Shown here: positions 7,332 to 13,908 of the stretch, one piece after another
Numbering within the stretch: the stretch's first letter is position 1
Layout: each line of letters opens with the position of its first letter
From: SCTD01 sp036675425
GTDB taxonomy: Bacteria > Actinomycetota > Actinomycetes > Mycobacteriales > SCTD01
Reading direction: 5' to 3'
Assembly: GCA_036675425.1 (NCBI GenBank)
Contig: JAKFFB010000026.1
Location: 1-15,673, forward strand
DNA: 15,673 bases
Made by a program: the position numbers and the translations under genes
Notes under the pieces: generated by a model
What the model was told of the DNA's origin: nothing
Seen by the model: the letters and a program-made list of their open reading frames with translations, nothing else
Database searches by the model: none

Positions 7332-7406
7332 CATGATCCACAGAAGATCTGGCCGCATCAGCCGCTGCTACCGGCGTTGAGCAGGCCGATCCTTCTGAGG
7401 ATCATG
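7332..7406. repeat. Large near-perfect intergenic hairpin, probable terminator of the heme cluster
   Basis: A 23-nt left arm (7332-7354) pairs with a 23-nt right arm (7384-7406): CATGATCCACAGAAGATC on the left against the complement of GATCCTTCTGAGGATCATG on the right, then GGCC with GGCC. There is one mismatch and one bulge on each side. Inside, TCAGCCG can pair with CGGCGTTGA, so nearly the whole 75 nt can fold. It lies after the last heme-cluster gene (stop at 7423) and before the apeB promoter. Its arm shares CATGA and GAAGATC with the hairpin at 3232-3287. It is a terminator, a repeated palindromic element, or both. Confidence 0.75.
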
Positions 7407-7422
7407 AAAAGCCGCCGGGGGG

Positions 7423-7800
7423 TCAGCGCGTCGCGCGGAGGCGGAGGAGTCCCAGCACCGGGAGCACGAGCGGGACGAAGCCGTAGCCGATGCCGTAGAG
7501 CGACCAGACGGTCTCGTCGGGGAAGGCGTCGCGGAGCACCAGCGACAGCGTTCCGACGACCAGCACGCCGACCAGCTCGAAGCCGACCGCCCACAGCGCC
7601 AGCCGCCGCATCCCCCGCCCGAGCGCGATCGCGGCGACGACGTAGACCGCTGCCGCGACAGCGGACAGGACGTACGCCACGGGCGCCTCGTCGAACCGCG
7701 TCAGCAGCTGCAGCGCCGCCCGGGAAGAGGCTGCCAGGGCGAAGACCGCGTAGACCGCGACCAGCAGCCGCCCGGGGCCGCGTCCCAGCGCGTCAGTCAC
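7423..7800 (-). CDS. Small four-helix integral membrane protein of unknown function (distal)
   Basis: 125 residues with four predicted helices (about 12-32, 42-62, 68-88 and 103-121) and short basic loops. No catalytic motif is evident. The stretches FELVGVLVVGTLSL and VWSLYGIGYGFVPLVLPVL look like the conserved core of a family of actinobacterial hypothetical membrane proteins that I know only loosely; no function is established to my knowledge. The GTG start at 7800 lies inside the end of the upstream membrane protein gene (8-base overlap) with no ribosome binding site, so translation is probably coupled. It is the last gene of the rex-hem cluster. M. tuberculosis also carries two small membrane proteins after hemB (Rv0513, Rv0514), though whether they are homologous cannot be judged here. 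Confidence 0.85.
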   Translation of the reverse strand: MTDALGRGPGRLLVAVYAVFALAASSRAALQLLTRFDEAPVAYVLSAVAAAVYVVAAIALGRGMRRLALWAVGFELVGVLVVGTLSLVLRDAFPDETVWSLYGIGYGFVPLVLPVLGLLRLRATR

Positions 7801-8149
7801 CGGCGGACCACACCGCCAGCAGTCGCAGCTCCACGACGGCCACCACCAGGCAGGCCACCGCGAGCACGAGAGTGCCGTAGCGCGAGCGCTCCTCGACGGC
7901 GAGCACGAGCCCGCCGGGCACGAGCAGCGCCGACACCGCCAGGTAGCCGGCCAGCTCGCCGACCGACCCGTCCCAGTCGCCCAGCCGCGTGAACGCCACC
8001 GCCGCCTGCACGAGGAGCACCGCCTGCAGCAGGAAGAGCGCCTGCAGGTGCAGCTTCGGCGGCAGCCGGTCCAGCGCGGCGAGCACCAGCCCGACGACGC
8101 CGAGCCCGAGCGACAGCACGAAGACCGCGGTCGCCAGCCCTGACGTCAC
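7793..8149 (-). CDS. Small four-helix integral membrane protein of unknown function, coupled to hemB
   Basis: 118 residues with four predicted helices (about 4-24, 34-52, 65-83 and 92-112). Between helices 1 and 2 is LDRLPPKLHLQ, and between 3 and 4 EERSRYG. The family is not recognised. The GTG start (8149-8147) overlaps the hemB stop as GTGA, so expression should follow hemB. The long frame that continues upstream is an antiphase reading of hemB and was discarded. It does not look like a duplicate of the next membrane protein: the two share topology but no obvious sequence. Possible roles, all inference, are assembly or transport of a heme-linked membrane component, or nothing to do with heme beyond shared transcription. 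Confidence 0.82.
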   Translation of the reverse strand: MTSGLATAVFVLSLGLGVVGLVLAALDRLPPKLHLQALFLLQAVLLVQAAVAFTRLGDWDGSVGELAGYLAVSALLVPGGLVLAVEERSRYGTLVLAVACLVVAVVELRLLAVWSAGD

Positions 8150-9126
8150 CGCAGCCAGCCGGCGGCTTCTGTCGCCCAGTAGGTCAGGACCATCCCGGCG
8201 CCGGCGCGGCGGATGCCGGTCAGCTGCTCGACGATGATCCGCTCGCGGTCGATCCAGCCCTGCGCCGCAGCTGCTTCCACCATCGCGTACTCGCCGGAGA
8301 CCTGGTACGCCGCGACCGGCACGTCGACCGCGTCGGCGACGGCGCGCACCACGTCGAGGTAGGCACCGGCCGGCTTGACCATGACGGCGTCCGCGCCCTC
8401 GGCCACGTCGAGCAGCGCCTCCCGGACCCCCTCCTCGGCAGACCGGGAGAAGGACTGCTGGTAGGCCGCCCGGTCGCCGAAGGCCGGCGCGCACTCGGCA
8501 GCGTCGCGGAACGGCCCGTAGTAGGCGGAGGCGTACTTCGCGCTGTAGGCGAGGATCGGGACCGACGTGAAACCGGCTGCGTCCAGGGCGGTCCGGATCG
8601 CCGCGACCTGCCCGTCCATCATCCCGCTGGGCGCGATCACCTGCGACCCGGCGGCAGCCTGCGCCACCGCCGCGGAGGCGTAACGGCCCAGCGTCGTGTC
8701 GTTGTCGACCTCGCCCGACTCGGTCAGCAGACCGCAGTGCCCGTGGTCGGTGTACTCGTCCAGGCACAGGTCGGTCATCACCGCCAACGAGTCACCGACC
8801 TCGGCGACAACGTCCCCGAGCGCCAGCTGCACGATCCCGTCAGGGTCGTCCGCACCGGACCCGCGAGCGTCCTTGACCGCGGGGATGCCGAAGAGGATCA
8901 GCCCGCCCACGCCGGCCGAGACCGCCTCGGCAGCAGCCTTCTTCAGCGAGTCGCGGGTGTGCTGCACGACCCCGGGCATGGACGCGATCGGCGCCGGAGC
9001 GCTGATGCCCTCCTTGACGAACACCGGCAGCACCAGGTCCGACGGCCGCACGTGCACGTCGGACACCAGCCGGCGCAGCGCCGGCGTCCGGCGCAGCCGC
9101 CGGGGACGGGCACCCGGGAAGGTCAC
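8146..9126 (-). CDS. hemB: Delta-aminolevulinic acid dehydratase (porphobilinogen synthase)
   Basis: 326 residues; condenses two 5-aminolevulinates to porphobilinogen in the cytoplasm. Both substrate lysines are present: Lys197 in YSAKYASAYYGPFRDA and the Schiff-base Lys251 in VMVKPAGAY. The N-terminus (RPRRLRRTPALRRLVSD) is typical. The metal site reads CLDEYTDHGHCG (Cys121, Asp123, Cys131), where Zn-type enzymes such as E. coli have three cysteines (CxC then C), so the middle ligand is Asp. The motif usually read PSDMMDG is PSGMMDG. I believe both changes occur in other actinobacteria, but this was not checked. The GTG start at 9126 overlaps the hemD stop (GTGA). Confidence 0.97.
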   Translation of the reverse strand: MTFPGARPRRLRRTPALRRLVSDVHVRPSDLVLPVFVKEGISAPAPIASMPGVVQHTRDSLKKAAAEAVSAGVGGLILFGIPAVKDARGSGADDPDGIVQLALGDVVAEVGDSLAVMTDLCLDEYTDHGHCGLLTESGEVDNDTTLGRYASAAVAQAAAGSQVIAPSGMMDGQVAAIRTALDAAGFTSVPILAYSAKYASAYYGPFRDAAECAPAFGDRAAYQQSFSRSAEEGVREALLDVAEGADAVMVKPAGAYLDVVRAVADAVDVPVAAYQVSGEYAMVEAAAAQGWIDRERIIVEQLTGIRRAGAGMVLTYWATEAAGWLR

Positions 9127-10691
9127 GCCTGCGCGGCCTTGGCCGCGGCCGCCTTCGCCCGCGCCACCTTGCGGCGGTGCGCGGCGCTCGGCAGCGCGTC
9201 GGTGGTGGCCCGCCGCTCGACCGCGAAGGCCGCGAGCGCCTCGACCAGCGTCGCGACGTCGGGCTTGGGCGAGAGCACGTCGACGCGCAGCCCCAGCTCC
9301 TTCGCCGTCGCGTCCGTCGCCGGGCCGATGCAGGCCAGGATCGTCGTGTCGTGCGGCTTGCCGGCGATCCCGACCAGGTTGCGCACCGTCGAGGACGACG
9401 TGAAGAGCACGGCGTCGTAGCCGCCGCCCTTCAGCGCCTCGCGGGTCTCGGCGGGCGGCGGGGCGGCGCGCACCGTCCGGTAGGCCGTCACGTCGTCCAC
9501 CTGCCAGCCCAGCTCCTGCAGGCCGGCGAGCAGCGTGTCCGTCGCGATGTCGGCGCGCGGCAGGAAGACCCGGTCGATGGGGTCGAAGACGTCGTCGTAC
9601 GGCGCCCAGTCCGCGAGCAGGCCCTCACTCGACTGCTGGCCGCTCGGGACGAGGTCGGGCCGGATGCCGAAGTCGATCAGCGCCTGCGCGGTCGTGTCCC
9701 CGACCGCCGCCACCTTGACGCCGGAGAGGGCGCGAGCGTCGAGGCCGTACTCCTCGAGCTTCTCCCGCACCGCCTTCACGGCGTTGACGGAGGTGAAGGC
9801 GACCCAGGAGTACTTGCCCTCGTAGAGGCCCTTCACGGCCCGCTCCATCGGCGCGGGGGTGCGCGGCGGCTCGACCGCGATGGTCGGCACCTCGACGGGG
9901 ACGGCGCCGTAGGACCGCAGCACCGCCGACAGCGCGCCGGCCTGGTCGCGGGTGCGCGGCACGAGGACGCGCCAGCCGTAGAGCGCGCGGCTCTCGAACC
10001 ACGCGTGCTTCTCGGCCTTCTTCACGCCCTCGCCGACGACGAGGACGGCGTCGCCGACCAGGTCGCCCACCACGGACTCGACGGTGTCGAGCGTCGCGGT
10101 GACGGTGCGCTGCTCGGAGGTCGTGCCGTTGACGGTGACCGACACCGGCTCGCTCGCCTTGCGGCCGTGCTCGACCAGCGCGGCGGCGTTCTTGGCGACC
10201 GCGCCCGCGGTGGTCAGCAGCACGAGAGTGCCTGGCACGCCGGCGAGCTGGCGCCACGGGGTGCTGTCGTCGACCCGCGCGACGGTGCGCGGCAGGGTCG
10301 CTGAGACGCCGGCGTAGCCCGGCACGACCTGCTCGGCCGCGAGCCCCGGGACGACCTCGAGCCGCTGCTTGGCCTTGAGGACCGCCTCGGCCTCCTTCAG
10401 CCCCTCGGGTGCGGCGTAGGCGTCCCCGGGCAGCAGCCGGACGACCGTGCGGCCGTCCTTGCTGGCGGAGGTGAGCGCGCTGCCCTGCGCCTCGCCGGGC
10501 TCGGTGCGCACCACCTCGGCGTCCTCGCGGACACCGGCCAGCACGGCGTCGTCGACGCGGGCGTCGGCCAGCACCAGGTCGGCCGCGGCGATCAGCTGCA
10601 CCGCGCGCGCGGCGAGCAGGCCGGGGTCGCCGGTACCGGTCCCGACCAGCGCGACCTGTCCGGCCGGCTTCGAGGGCTTCTTGGGACTCAT
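9123..10691 (-). CDS. hemD: Uroporphyrinogen-III synthase with N-terminal SUMT-like (CobA/CysG) domain
   Basis: 522 residues in two parts. Residues 10-230 resemble uroporphyrinogen-III C-methyltransferase (LVGTGTGDPGLLAARA at 15-30, EVVPGLAAEQVVPGYAG at 112-128), but the S-adenosylmethionine motifs are weak: GTGTGD instead of GAGPGD, and RLLPGDAYAAPEG where active enzymes have RLKGGDPFVFGRGGEE. Residues 239-495 form the HemD domain (YGWRVLVPRTRDQAGALSAV, FTSVNAV, VAAVGDTTAQAL, LFTSSSTVRNLV, ACIGPATDATAKELG), which closes hydroxymethylbilane to uroporphyrinogen III with D-ring inversion. The tail (496-522) is Ala/Lys/Arg-rich. The fusion is the usual arrangement in Streptomyces and mycobacteria. 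The ATG at 10691 overlaps the hemC stop. HemD activity is confident; methyltransferase activity is doubtful. Confidence 0.94.
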   Translation of the reverse strand: MSPKKPSKPAGQVALVGTGTGDPGLLAARAVQLIAAADLVLADARVDDAVLAGVREDAEVVRTEPGEAQGSALTSASKDGRTVVRLLPGDAYAAPEGLKEAEAVLKAKQRLEVVPGLAAEQVVPGYAGVSATLPRTVARVDDSTPWRQLAGVPGTLVLLTTAGAVAKNAAALVEHGRKASEPVSVTVNGTTSEQRTVTATLDTVESVVGDLVGDAVLVVGEGVKKAEKHAWFESRALYGWRVLVPRTRDQAGALSAVLRSYGAVPVEVPTIAVEPPRTPAPMERAVKGLYEGKYSWVAFTSVNAVKAVREKLEEYGLDARALSGVKVAAVGDTTAQALIDFGIRPDLVPSGQQSSEGLLADWAPYDDVFDPIDRVFLPRADIATDTLLAGLQELGWQVDDVTAYRTVRAAPPPAETREALKGGGYDAVLFTSSSTVRNLVGIAGKPHDTTILACIGPATDATAKELGLRVDVLSPKPDVATLVEALAAFAVERRATTDALPSAAHRRKVARAKAAAAKAAQA

Positions 10692-11614
10692 CCAGGTTCT
10701 CCCATCAGGTCCGCGGCGCCGAGGTCGAGCAGCTCGGCAGCGAGCCGGCGTCCCACCTCCGCGGCCTCGGACGTCGGACCGGTCGCCGAGAGGCGGACCG
10801 CGTCGGTTCCGTCGAGAGCGGCCACCAGGCCGCGCAGGTAGATCTCCGGGCCGTCGTCGCCCTCGGCCACCTGGGCCAGGGCGCCGACCGGAGCGGTGCA
10901 GCCGGCCTCGAGCGCCGCGAGCAGCGCGCGCTCGGCGTCGACGGCGATCCGGCTGTCGTCGTCGTCGAGCGCCTTCAGCAGCGCGACCAGCTCGGCGTCG
11001 TCGGCGCGGCACTCGATCGCGAGCGCGCCCTGCGCCGGTGCAGGCAGCAGCTGGATCGGGTCGAGCACCTCGGTGGCCTCGTCCAGCCGGTCGAGCCGGG
11101 CGAGCCCGGCGCGCGCCAGCACCACCGCGTCGAGCTCCCCGGAGCGCACCTTGCCGATGCGGGTGTCGACGTTGCCGCGGATCGGCACGATCTCCAGGCC
11201 CATCCCGAGCCCGCGCAGCTGAGCGGTGCGCCGTGGCGACCCGGTGCCGACCCGCGAGCCCTCGGGCAGCTCGCCGAGGGTGAGCCCGTCACGGGCGACC
11301 AGCACGTCGCGCGGGTCCTCGCGCACCGGCACCGCGGCGATGACCAGGCCGGGGGCGGGTGCGGTCGGCAGGTCCTTGTAGGAGTGCACCGCGAGGTCGA
11401 CCTCGTCGGCGAGCAGCGCGTCCCGGAGGGCGGTGACGAAGACGCCGGTGCCGCCGATCTGCGCGATGGCGGCCGAGCTGATGTCGCCGGCGGTCTCGAC
11501 GGTCACCAGCTCGACCTGCACGCCGAGCTCGCTGATGATCGTCGCGGCGACCTGCCCGGACTGCGCGATCGCGAGCGCGCTGCCCCGGGTGCCGAGGCGC
11601 AGCACCGTCCTCAC
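10688..11614 (-). CDS. hemC: Hydroxymethylbilane synthase (porphobilinogen deaminase)
   Basis: 308 residues; polymerises four porphobilinogens to hydroxymethylbilane using a covalently bound dipyrromethane primer. RLGTRGSALAIAQS opens the protein, VDLAVHSYKDLPT holds the catalytic Asp81, VGTGSPRRTAQL and IRGNVDTRIGKV carry the cofactor-binding arginines, and Cys239 in ALEAGCTAPVGA is the primer attachment site. All domains are intact and the length is standard. The GTG start at 11614 overlaps the hemA stop (GTGA), and the stop overlaps the hemD start, so the order of the pathway is almost the order of translation. Confidence 0.97.
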   Translation of the reverse strand: MRTVLRLGTRGSALAIAQSGQVAATIISELGVQVELVTVETAGDISSAAIAQIGGTGVFVTALRDALLADEVDLAVHSYKDLPTAPAPGLVIAAVPVREDPRDVLVARDGLTLGELPEGSRVGTGSPRRTAQLRGLGMGLEIVPIRGNVDTRIGKVRSGELDAVVLARAGLARLDRLDEATEVLDPIQLLPAPAQGALAIECRADDAELVALLKALDDDDSRIAVDAERALLAALEAGCTAPVGALAQVAEGDDGPEIYLRGLVAALDGTDAVRLSATGPTSEAAEVGRRLAAELLDLGAADLMGEPG

Positions 11615-12918
11615 GAGTCGTCCTCGACGAGCGTCAGCGGGGTGGTGGTGACCGCGGCGGGCGCGGCGCGGTCGAGACCGAAGAGCTCGCGCAGCGCATC
11701 GGCGTACGACAGCCCTTCCGGGGCCTCGTGCAGCTCCTTCACCCGGACGGTCGGGGTGTGCAGCAGCTTGTCGACGACCCGGCGCACGGTGGCCTCGACC
11801 TCGGCGCGGGCGGCGTCGTCGAGCGGCAGCCGGCCGGAGAGCCGGGCGAGCTCGGCGTCGACCAGCTCGTCGGCCCGCGACCGCAGCGCCACGACGGTCG
11901 GGGCGATCTTCGCGGCGCGCTGCCAGGCGAGGAAGGCGCCGACCTCCTGGGTGACGATGCCGCGGGCGGCCTCGACGTCGGCGCCGGCCTCGGTGGTGGC
12001 CAGCACCTCCTGCAGCGACTCGAGGTCGACGAGGGTCACGCCCGGCAGGTCGCGCACGGCCGGGTCGACGTCGCGGGGCAGCGCCAGGTCGAGGATCGCG
12101 AGCGGCCGTCCTTCGCGCTTGTCGAGCGCCCGCTCGACCGTCTCGCGGGACACGACCAGCCCGGTCGCGCCGGTCGAGGACACGACGACGTCGGCGTCGA
12201 CGAGCGCCGCGTCGAGCTCCTCGAGCCCGATGCCGCGCCCCTCGAGGGTCTCGGCGAGGCGCTGCGCGCGGTCGAGCGTGCGGTTCGCGACCACGACCTC
12301 GCCGCAGCCGGAGCGGCGCAGCGTCGCACCGGACAGCGCGCCCATCGAGCCGGCGCCCACGACCAGCACGCTGCGCCCGGCGAGCGGCCCGACGGCGGCG
12401 ACGGCGCGCTCCAGCCCGACGGTGACCAGCGACCGACCGGCGTCGTCGATGCCGGTCTCGCTGTGCGCGCGCTTGCCGACCTTCAGCGCCTTCTGGAACA
12501 GCTCGTGCAGCGTGGGACCGGCGCCGTCGTCACGAGAGGTGGCGTACGCCCGGCGCAGCTGACCGAGGATCTGCGACTCGCCCACGACCATCGAGTCGAG
12601 CCCGCACGCGACCTCGAACAGGTGCAGGACCGCCTGCCCCTCCCAGTGCACGTAGAGGTGCTTCTTGAGGTCGTCGAGCGGCACGCCGGAGATCCGCGCG
12701 AGCAGGTCGCTGACCGCGTCGACCCCGGCGTGGAAGCCCTCGGTGTCGGCGTAGACCTCGACCCGGTTGCAGGTCGACAGCACGACGGCCTCGGCGACCG
12801 GACCGGCCTCGCGCAGCCCCGCGACGACGGCCGGGTTGTCCCCGACGCCGACGGTCACCTGCTCGAGCAGGCGGACGGGGGCGCTCCGGTGCGAGATCCC
12901 CACGACGAGCACGCTCAT
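11611..12918 (-). CDS. hemA: Glutamyl-tRNA reductase
   Basis: 435 residues; reduces glutamyl-tRNA(Glu) to glutamate-1-semialdehyde with NADPH, the committed step of the C5 heme route. Its product passes to HemL, encoded further downstream. The catalytic Cys50 lies in VVLSTCNRVEVYA; VVGESQILGQLRRAY marks the catalytic domain, VLVVGAGSMG (184-193) is the nucleotide-binding glycine motif, and a C-terminal helical dimerisation domain (about 330-420) follows. The ATG at 12918 overlaps the rex stop (ATGA). Because it is coupled to rex under a predicted Rex operator, entry into heme synthesis should respond to NADH/NAD+. In other bacteria HemA stability is controlled by heme through the N-terminus; nothing here tests that. 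Confidence 0.98.
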   Translation of the reverse strand: MSVLVVGISHRSAPVRLLEQVTVGVGDNPAVVAGLREAGPVAEAVVLSTCNRVEVYADTEGFHAGVDAVSDLLARISGVPLDDLKKHLYVHWEGQAVLHLFEVACGLDSMVVGESQILGQLRRAYATSRDDGAGPTLHELFQKALKVGKRAHSETGIDDAGRSLVTVGLERAVAAVGPLAGRSVLVVGAGSMGALSGATLRRSGCGEVVVANRTLDRAQRLAETLEGRGIGLEELDAALVDADVVVSSTGATGLVVSRETVERALDKREGRPLAILDLALPRDVDPAVRDLPGVTLVDLESLQEVLATTEAGADVEAARGIVTQEVGAFLAWQRAAKIAPTVVALRSRADELVDAELARLSGRLPLDDAARAEVEATVRRVVDKLLHTPTVRVKELHEAPEGLSYADALRELFGLDRAAPAAVTTTPLTLVEDDS

Positions 12919-13574
12919 GCGGGGACCACCTCGGCCTCGACGGCCTTGCGGTGCTCGTGGAAGGACAGGATCTGCAGCTCGTTGGAGAGGTCGACCCGCC
13001 GCACGTCGACGCCCTCGGGGACCTGCAGCACGGTGGGCGCGAAGTTGAGGATGCTGCGCACGCCGCAGGCGACCAGCCGGTCGCAGACGTCCTGCGCCCC
13101 GGCGGCGGGCGTGGCGATCAGCCCGATCGAGACGCCCTCGTCGCGCACGACGTCGGCCAGGTCGGACAGCGGCCGGATGGCCAGCCCGGCCACGACCTCG
13201 CCGGTGCGCGCGGGGTCGGCGTCGAGCAGCGCCGCGATCCGGAAGCCGCGGTCGTCGAAGCCGCCGTAGCCCGCGAGCGCCTGCCCCAGGTTGCCGACGC
13301 CGACCAGCACGACCGACCACCGCTGGCCGAGGCCGAGCGCGCCGCTGATGTGGAAGACCAGCTCCTGCACGTCGTAGCCGACGCCGCGCGTGCCGTAGGA
13401 CCCGAGGTGCGACAGGTCCTTGCGCAGCTTCGCGGACCCGACGCCGGAGGCCGACGCCAGCGCCTCGCTGCTGACGGTCGTACGCCCCTGCTCGGCCAGG
13501 GCGTTGAGCGCGCGGAGGTAGACCGGCAGGCGGGCGACCGTCGCCTCCGGCACGGTCAAGCGGCTACGGCGCAC
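12915..13574 (-). CDS. rex: Redox-sensing transcriptional repressor Rex
   Basis: 219 residues from the chosen GTG. A winged-helix DNA-binding domain (about 8-75; ATVARLPVYLRALNAL, SAKLRKDLSHLGSYGTRGVGY) is followed by a Rossmann domain (VLVGVGNLGQAL, 89-100; ALLDADP) and the C-terminal domain-swap helix. Rex binds its operator when NADH is low and releases it when NADH rises. In Streptomyces coelicolor it controls rex-hemACD, cydABCD and nuo, and the same hem neighbours follow here. The frame is open to a TTG at 13610, but that start would lie inside the operator. The GTG at 13574 has no Shine-Dalgarno sequence and sits exactly 7 nt after a TANNNT hexamer, so a leaderless start is favoured. 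The stop overlaps hemA. Confidence 0.96.
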   Translation of the reverse strand: MRRSRLTVPEATVARLPVYLRALNALAEQGRTTVSSEALASASGVGSAKLRKDLSHLGSYGTRGVGYDVQELVFHISGALGLGQRWSVVLVGVGNLGQALAGYGGFDDRGFRIAALLDADPARTGEVVAGLAIRPLSDLADVVRDEGVSIGLIATPAAGAQDVCDRLVACGVRSILNFAPTVLQVPEGVDVRRVDLSNELQILSFHEHRKAVEAEVVPA

Positions 13575-13581
13575 ACCCCGG

Positions 13582-13610
13582 AGGCTACGCGCTTGTGAAC
13601 GCGCGCACAA
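13582..13610 (-). promoter_or_regulatory. Candidate rex-hem promoter with leaderless geometry
   Basis: On the minus strand, TTGTGC (13610-13605) is a possible -35 and TAGCCT (13587-13582) a -10 fitting TANNNT, with a 17-nt spacer. The next 7 nt end exactly at the GTG of rex. The Rex operator covers the -35 and most of the spacer, the layout expected for repression by blocking RNA polymerase. Confidence 0.55.
13593..13610. promoter_or_regulatory. Rex operator (ROP site)
   Basis: TTGTGAACGCGCGCACAA matches the known Rex operator TTGTGAANNNNTTCACAA at 12 of 14 specified bases; only the TT opening the right half is changed, to CG. It starts 19 bases upstream of the chosen rex GTG. I found no second comparable site in the window. 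Confidence 0.85.
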
Positions 13611-13635
13611 AGTCGGTGAGGACCGTCACAGCGGG

Positions 13636-13908
13636 TCAGGCGGGCAGGCCGAGCGCCTTGCGCAGCCGCCGCTCGTCGATCCGCCAGCAGGCGTGCTCGG
13701 CGCCGTCGAGCAGCACCACCGGCACCTTGTCCGACCAGCGGGCGAGGTCGTCCGGGTCGTCGTCGACGTCGCGCAGCTCGAGCACCAGGCCGGCGTCGGC
13801 CGCGGCGCGTACGACGGCCGGCTCGGCCTCGGCGCACAGCGTGCAGCCGGCGCGCGTGAGGAGCACGACCGAGGTCGGACGCGGCCGGCGGCGGCCGGGC
13901 AGCCTCAC
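13636..13908 (-). CDS. Glutaredoxin-like (DUF836 type) thiol-disulfide protein
   Basis: 90 residues with a thioredoxin-like fold. A basic Pro/Arg N-terminus precedes the first strand SVVLLTRAGCTLC, giving a CXXC redox site (Cys22, Cys25). VPVVLLDG (62-69) holds the cis-proline, and a third cysteine (75) lies in HACWRID. This resembles the small glutaredoxin-like family found before rex-hemA in actinobacteria (Rv0508 in M. tuberculosis); its partners are unknown. The GTG start at 13908 overlaps the stop of the acyl-CoA ligase (GTGA). The 61-base gap to rex holds the Rex operator, so rex has its own promoter, although read-through is possible. The frame upstream of the GTG is a shadow of the ligase. 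Confidence 0.88.
   Translation of the reverse strand: MRLPGRRRPRPTSVVLLTRAGCTLCAEAEPAVVRAAADAGLVLELRDVDDDPDDLARWSDKVPVVLLDGAEHACWRIDERRLRKALGLPA

Noticed and set aside
11911..11922. GATCTTCG inside hemA as another copy of the hairpin arm motif
   Set aside because: It lies in coding sequence with no complementary arm nearby, so it is a chance match to codons.
11728..13269. 513-residue plus-strand open frame opposite hemA and rex
   Set aside because: It spans two well-defined minus-strand genes and their junction, has no recognisable domain, and shows the same Arg/Gly/Asp-rich shadow composition.
13575..13610. Longer rex starting at TTG 13610
   Set aside because: The start would lie in the Rex operator and predicted -35, and the added 12 residues do not resemble Rex N-termini; the GTG at 13574 fits better.
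13616..13629. GTGAGGACCGTCAC as a second operator near rex
   Set aside because: Only the outer 4 bp pair perfectly, and it does not match the Rex consensus; this is expected by chance in GC-rich DNA.
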